Below are positions 14,105 through 17,107 of a DNA stretch of 17,107 bases, piece by piece; the stretch's first letter is position 1; the number at the start of each line of letters is the position of its first letter. The translations under genes were made by a program, and so were the position numbers. Location of the stretch: contig JBBSBK010000081.1 of the NCBI GenBank assembly GCA_038251315.1, forward strand, positions 1 through 17,107. Direction: 5' to 3'. Origin of the DNA: JBBKXP01 sp038251315. GTDB taxonomy: Bacteria; Pseudomonadota; Alphaproteobacteria; Rhodobacterales; Rhodobacteraceae. The notes under the pieces are model-generated. The model made no database searches. It had not been told where the DNA came from and saw only the letters and a list, made by a program, of their open reading frames with translations.

Positions 14105-14130
14105 GGGTTTGGGTTGAAACCCACCTTAAG
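14105..14130 (+). repeat. GGGTT-GA-AACCC hairpin repeat
   Basis: TGGGTT (14110-14115) and AACCCA (14118-14123) form a short inverted repeat followed by CCTTAAG. It resembles the hairpin at the trpS stop (13354-13374), which shares the GGGT...ACCCA-C-CTTA pattern. Confidence 0.5.
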
Positions 14131-14210
14131 ATCCGCCCGACGGTGCGAGCAAGGGAACTGCGGGCCTCATGGCGGCGTATTCATTGCAAAATGAAGCCGG
14201 TGACTCTTGC

Positions 14211-14267
14211 CCATTCTTTTGGCCGAAAATATTCCGGGGGAGCCCGCAGGGCGGGGGCAGCGCCCCC
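14211..14267 (-). repeat. GC-rich intergenic repeat-like element upstream of the aminotransferase gene
   Basis: Read on the - strand, CTCCCCCGGAATATTTTCGG followed by CCAAAAGAATGG resembles the element at 9257-9289. Its inner side has two GC hairpins: GCCC-GCA-GGGC at 14242-14252 and GGGGGC-AGC-GCCCCC at 14253-14267. The remaining sequence between 14131 and 14317 shows no supported gene. Confidence 0.45.
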
Positions 14268-14317
14268 TCTGGACCCCGCGGCACACGCGCCCTAGGGTGG
14301 CGCCAAGGGAGATCGAC

Positions 14318-15181
14318 ATGGCCACCGGCACCAATATCCGCACGTATTTCGACGGCACATGGCATGCGGGCGATGTCCCGGTGATGCGGGCGGCAGATCA
14401 TGGCGCCTGGCTCGGCAGCACTGTGTTCGACGGGGCCCGACACGTGGACGGGCTGGCCCCCGATCTTGCCGCCCATTGCGCCCGCGTCAATCGATCCGCC
14501 GCCGCCCTGATGCTGAAACCGACGGTCAGCACCGACGATATGGTCGCCATCGTGCGCGAGGGGCTGGCGCTTTATCCGACATCCGCCGCGATCTATATCC
14601 GGCCGATGTACTGGGGCATCGATGGTGGTTACGGCGCGATCGTGCCGCTGGACACTGCAACCGGATTTGCCGTTTGTCTGGAGGAAATACCGATGCCACC
14701 AGATACCCATACGACCACTTTGACGACCACGCAGTTTCGCCGCCCGGTGCTGGAAAGTTCTGTGGTCAACGCCAAGGCCGGGTGCCTGTATCCCAATAAT
14801 GCCCGGATGCTGGCCGAGGCGCGAAACAAGGGGTTCGACAACGCTCTTGTCGCCGATGCGCTGGGCAACGTCGCCGAGACTGCGACCGCAAATATCTTTA
14901 TCGTCACCGATGGCGTGGTCCAGACCCCTGTTCCCAACGGCACATTTCTGGCCGGGATCACCCGTGCCCGCCACATCGCCAATCTGGCTGCAGATGGCAT
15001 CATCGTACAGGAAAAGACCCTGACATTTGACCATGTGCGTGATGCCGACGAGGTGTTCCTGTCGGGCAATTTCGCCAAGGTGACGCCGGTGTCGGCCTTT
15101 GACGACCGACAGTATCAGTCCGGTCCCGTGGCGCGCAGGGTGCGGCAGATGTATTGGGACTGGGCCGCAAGCGCGGGCTGA
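14318..15181 (+). CDS. Class IV aminotransferase (branched-chain amino acid aminotransferase-like)
   Basis: A 287-residue PLP enzyme of fold type IV. The PLP lysine is Lys153 in VVNAKAGCLYPNNA, Glu187 in NVAETATANIF lies at the usual pyridine-nitrogen position, and FLAGITR and FLSGNFAKVTPV are further family motifs. Branched-chain aminotransferases move an amino group between Val, Leu or Ile and 2-oxoglutarate; D-amino-acid aminotransferase and aminodeoxychorismate lyase share the fold, so substrate choice is not certain and I leave the symbol blank. The frame is open upstream, but AAGGGAGA (14305-14312) 5 nt before ATG 14318 sets the start. The universal stress protein gene follows 61 nt later on the same strand. 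Confidence 0.9.
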   Translation: MATGTNIRTYFDGTWHAGDVPVMRAADHGAWLGSTVFDGARHVDGLAPDLAAHCARVNRSAAALMLKPTVSTDDMVAIVREGLALYPTSAAIYIRPMYWGIDGGYGAIVPLDTATGFAVCLEEIPMPPDTHTTTLTTTQFRRPVLESSVVNAKAGCLYPNNARMLAEARNKGFDNALVADALGNVAETATANIFIVTDGVVQTPVPNGTFLAGITRARHIANLAADGIIVQEKTLTFDHVRDADEVFLSGNFAKVTPVSAFDDRQYQSGPVARRVRQMYWDWAASAG

Positions 15182-15242
15182 TCGTCGTTGCCAGTCCTGC
15201 GTGCTTGCGTCAATATCACCACGGATCAAAAGGACAGGTCAG

Positions 15243-15698
15243 ATGCGCAAGTTTCTTGTCGTGCTGGATGACAGCCGCGAATGTCTGAACGCGATGCGCT
15301 TTGCCGCGATGCGGGCGTCCCATACCGGGGGTGGTGTCGCGGTTCTGTCGATCATCCCGCCCGATGAATTCAATCATTGGATTGGTGTGGGCGAGATCAT
15401 GCGCGCCGAGGCCCGCGAGCGCATCGAGGTGCATTTCGAGGTGTTCGCCAAGTGGATGCGCGACCGCCAGGGCGTCAATCCCGAACTGGTCATCCGCGAG
15501 GGCGAACCCGTCCCCGAGATCATGGCCCAGATCAACGATGACCCCGATATCGGTGTTCTCGTGCTGGGCGCTGGCACGGACAACAAGGGCCCGGGGCCGC
15601 TGGTCACGGCGCTGACCCGCCAATCGGGAAGCCTGCCGATCCCGATCACCATTGTCCCCGGCGATATGTCCAAGGAACGGCTTGAAGCCATCACCTGA
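15243..15698 (+). CDS. Universal stress protein (UspA family)
   Basis: A 151-residue single-domain cytoplasmic UspA-fold protein. It begins with the typical RKFLVVLDDS strand and ends in LPIPITIVPGDM. UspA proteins act under stress, often as nucleotide-binding homodimers. The usual G-x2-G-x9-G-S/T ATP motif is not clean here: the region reads LGAGTDNKGPGPLVTALT (about 108-125), so ATP binding should not be assumed. AAAAGGACAGG just before ATG 15243 supports the start; the open frame further upstream overlaps the aminotransferase end in another frame. Confidence 0.93.
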   Translation: MRKFLVVLDDSRECLNAMRFAAMRASHTGGGVAVLSIIPPDEFNHWIGVGEIMRAEARERIEVHFEVFAKWMRDRQGVNPELVIREGEPVPEIMAQINDDPDIGVLVLGAGTDNKGPGPLVTALTRQSGSLPIPITIVPGDMSKERLEAIT

Positions 15699-15712
15699 TT
15701 GGCCCGCTCACC

Positions 15713-15745
15713 TTGACTCGGCCCCTCTGCAGGCGCATATAAAAT
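15713..15745 (+). promoter_or_regulatory. Sigma-70-like promoter of nfuA
   Basis: TTGACT (15713-15718), a 17-nt spacer and CATATA (15736-15741), within CATATAAAAT, give a good match to the housekeeping promoter. Transcription would start about 20 nt before the nfuA ATG and probably continue into tsaB and rimI. Confidence 0.6.
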
Positions 15746-15768
15746 GCCTGACAGAAAAGGTTGGCCAG

Positions 15769-16332
15769 ATGTTCATCCAGACCGAATCCACCCCGAACCC
15801 CGCGACGCTCAAGTTCCTGCCGGGTCAGGAAGTGCTTGACGTGGGTACCGCCGATTTCCCGACGCTGGAATCGGCGCAGGCCTCGCCACTGGCGATGCGC
15901 ATCTATGGATCGGGTCACGTGACGGGTGTGTTTTTCGGCCTTGATTTCGTGACCGTGACCAAATCTGACGATGCCGAATGGGACCATATCAAGCCCGCGA
16001 TTCTGGGTGCGATCATGGAGCATTACCAGTCCGGGCAGCCGGTCATGGGCGAAGGCCACAAGCCCGCCAGCGGCCATGCGGCGCATAGTGGCGCGGATTC
16101 GGCGATTGTCGATCAGATCAAGGAACTGCTGGATACCCGCGTGCGCCCTGCCGTGGCGCAGGATGGTGGCGATATCACGTTCCACGGGTTTGAACGCGGC
16201 ATCGTCTATCTGCATATGCAGGGGGCCTGTGCCGGGTGTCCGTCGTCGACCCTGACGTTGAAAATGGGGATCGAGAACCTGTTGCGCCATTATATTCCCG
16301 AGGTGGTCGAGGTGCGGCCGGTTGCGGCCTGA
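15769..16332 (+). CDS. nfuA: NifU family Fe-S biogenesis protein (NfuA-like)
   Basis: A 187-residue iron-sulfur cluster carrier that binds a [4Fe-4S] cluster between two subunits and passes it to apo-enzymes in the cytoplasm. The N-terminal Nfu_N domain (about 1-88) starts MFIQTESTPNPATLKFLPG. A His/Gly/Ala-rich linker (about 92-108) leads to the C-terminal NifU domain (110-187), where Cys154 and Cys157 form the CxxC in GACAGCPSSTLTLK, the cluster ligands. This Nfu_N + NifU form is the one usual in alphaproteobacteria and mitochondria; E. coli NfuA instead has a degenerate A-type N-domain. The start has AAAAGG upstream and its own promoter. Its last 11 bases overlap the TTG start of tsaB. Confidence 0.95.
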   Translation: MFIQTESTPNPATLKFLPGQEVLDVGTADFPTLESAQASPLAMRIYGSGHVTGVFFGLDFVTVTKSDDAEWDHIKPAILGAIMEHYQSGQPVMGEGHKPASGHAAHSGADSAIVDQIKELLDTRVRPAVAQDGGDITFHGFERGIVYLHMQGACAGCPSSTLTLKMGIENLLRHYIPEVVEVRPVAA

Positions 16333-16906
16333 TTTAAAGCTCTTGGCGTTTGACACATCGGCGGCGCATTGTGCCGCCGCTTTGTTGTCGCGCGGGCAGG
16401 TCACGACGCGCGTCGATCCGATGGCCAAGGGGCAGGCCGAACATCTGATGGGGATGCTGGCCGCCATGCTGGCAGATGCGGGGCTGACATGGGCCGATCT
16501 GGACGGTCTGGGCGTCGGCACCGGACCGGGCAATTTTACCGGCATCCGCATTGCCGTGTCGGCGGCGCGGGGGCTCGCGTTGGGCCTTGGGAGACCTGCC
16601 ATCGGGGTGAACGGGTTCGACGTGCTGGCCTATGGATTGCCGCGCCCTGTCACCGCGATGATCCCGGCCCCACGCGGGCAAGCCTATGTGCAGCGATTCA
16701 CTGATCGGGTGGCCGATGCGCCGCTGCTGGTCGATCAGCCGCCTGCCGATCATGCCATGATTCCGCCGCCCGACGAGGCCGCGAAACGTATCGCCCTTAT
16801 TGCCGCCAGCCGCCTTGGCACACCGCAACCGCGCCCCGCCCCACTTTATGTCCGCGCCCCTGACGCCGCCCCGTCGCGCACACCCGCACCGGTCATTCTG
16901 TCGTGA
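16322..16906 (+). CDS. tsaB: tRNA threonylcarbamoyladenosine biosynthesis protein TsaB
   Basis: TsaB is the dimerisation partner of TsaD in the complex that adds threonylcarbamoyl to A37 of ANN-decoding tRNAs; it has the ASKHA fold but is not itself catalytic. At 194 residues it is near or slightly under the usual length. LLAFDTSAAHCAAALL (7-22) and GVGTGPGNFTGIRIAVSAARG (about 64-84) are its signatures. No ATG or GTG is available near the conserved N-terminus; TTG 16322, preceded by GAGGTG at 16309-16314, is the best start and overlaps the end of nfuA by 11 bp. TTG 16343 is the alternative. The stop overlaps the rimI start as GTGA. Confidence 0.92.
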   Translation: MRPDLKLLAFDTSAAHCAAALLSRGQVTTRVDPMAKGQAEHLMGMLAAMLADAGLTWADLDGLGVGTGPGNFTGIRIAVSAARGLALGLGRPAIGVNGFDVLAYGLPRPVTAMIPAPRGQAYVQRFTDRVADAPLLVDQPPADHAMIPPPDEAAKRIALIAASRLGTPQPRPAPLYVRAPDAAPSRTPAPVILS

Positions 16907-17107
16907 GCCCGGACGATCTGGCCAGCCTGCACTGCGCCTGTTTCACGTCACCGCCGCCGTGGGATGCTGCGGCGTTTGCTGGAATGTTGACCAGCCCCGG
17001 CGTGTTTCTGGAAACCGCCCTGACCGGGTTCATCCTGGGCCGCGTCATCGCGGACGAGGCCGAGGTGCTGACCCTTGCCGTTGACCCCGCCGCGCGCCGA
17101 CAGGGCA
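16903..17107 (+). CDS. rimI: Ribosomal protein S18-alanine N-acetyltransferase, 3' partial
   Basis: The start of a GNAT acetyltransferase, cut by the right edge after 68 codons. GTG 16903 overlaps the tsaB stop (GTGA). GFILGRVIADEAEVLTLAVD leads into PAARRQG, the beginning of the acetyl-CoA loop (R/Q-x-x-G-x-G/A). RimI acetylates the N-terminal alanine of ribosomal protein S18. Adjacency to tsaB is a common arrangement and supports the name; the short visible part limits certainty between RimI and another GNAT. Confidence 0.82.
   Translation, partial: MSPDDLASLHCACFTSPPPWDAAAFAGMLTSPGVFLETALTGFILGRVIADEAEVLTLAVDPAARRQG

Noticed and set aside
14126..15229. Minus-strand open frame of 367 codons opposite the aminotransferase gene.
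   Set aside because: The plus strand has the PLP lysine motif, a ribosome binding site and a natural start; the minus frame has no family signature.
1..17107. CRISPR array, tRNA, rRNA or prophage genes.
   Set aside because: I saw no regularly spaced direct repeats, no cloverleaf with a TTCGANNC arm and no phage structural or integrase genes.

Overview
The window looks like chromosomal DNA of an alphaproteobacterium of the Rhodobacterales (roseobacter/Rhodobacteraceae type). This is inferred from three things: the high GC content; the gene set (Hint-domain secreted proteins, and the run usp - nfuA - tsaB - rimI beside trpS); and short hairpin repeats of a kind I associate with intergenic DNA of this group. 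No species can be named from the sequence alone.

Region 1 (1-4562, + strand) is a tightly packed five-gene operon that enters from the left edge. It encodes an SDR dehydrogenase, a tandem SnoaL/NTF2-like protein, a bicupin, a zinc methyltransferase of the MetE C-terminal ('methionine synthase II') family, and a small alpha/beta hydrolase. Four of the five genes are joined by ATGA or GTGA overlaps and the fourth junction has a 5-nt gap, so they are probably translated together as one pathway. The combination suggests turnover of a small methylated or oxygenated metabolite, but the substrate cannot be read from the sequence. This is the best candidate here for an undescribed pathway.

Region 2 (4556-5098) is a scar. 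It holds a perfect 26-bp inverted repeat over the operon's last stop codon, then an internal fragment of an IS630-type transposase facing the operon, then a hairpin that may terminate the next, leftward operon.

Region 3 (5099-7779, - strand) is a two-gene operon of Hint-domain proteins. The first gene encodes a choice-of-anchor-L domain, a beta-sandwich linker and a Hint module with its catalytic Cys. The second encodes a Hint-like protein in which that Cys is Gly.

Region 4 (8083-13352) is mostly housekeeping: dapE (lysine and peptidoglycan precursor), rnr (RNase R) and trpS (Trp-tRNA synthetase). Between rnr and trpS, on the - strand, lies a rhomboid-fold protein that has lost its catalytic residues. 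rnr and the rhomboid gene converge and share four bases.

Region 5 (13353-14317) contains a VOC-family metalloenzyme gene between hairpin repeats, then about 370 bp without a gene. That stretch has three successive stem-loops ending in a strong Rho-independent terminator (a possible small RNA) and further repeat elements.

Region 6 (14318-17107) contains a class IV aminotransferase, a universal stress protein, the Fe-S carrier nfuA behind a good sigma-70-like promoter, tsaB starting at TTG inside the end of nfuA, and the start of rimI, which runs off the right edge.
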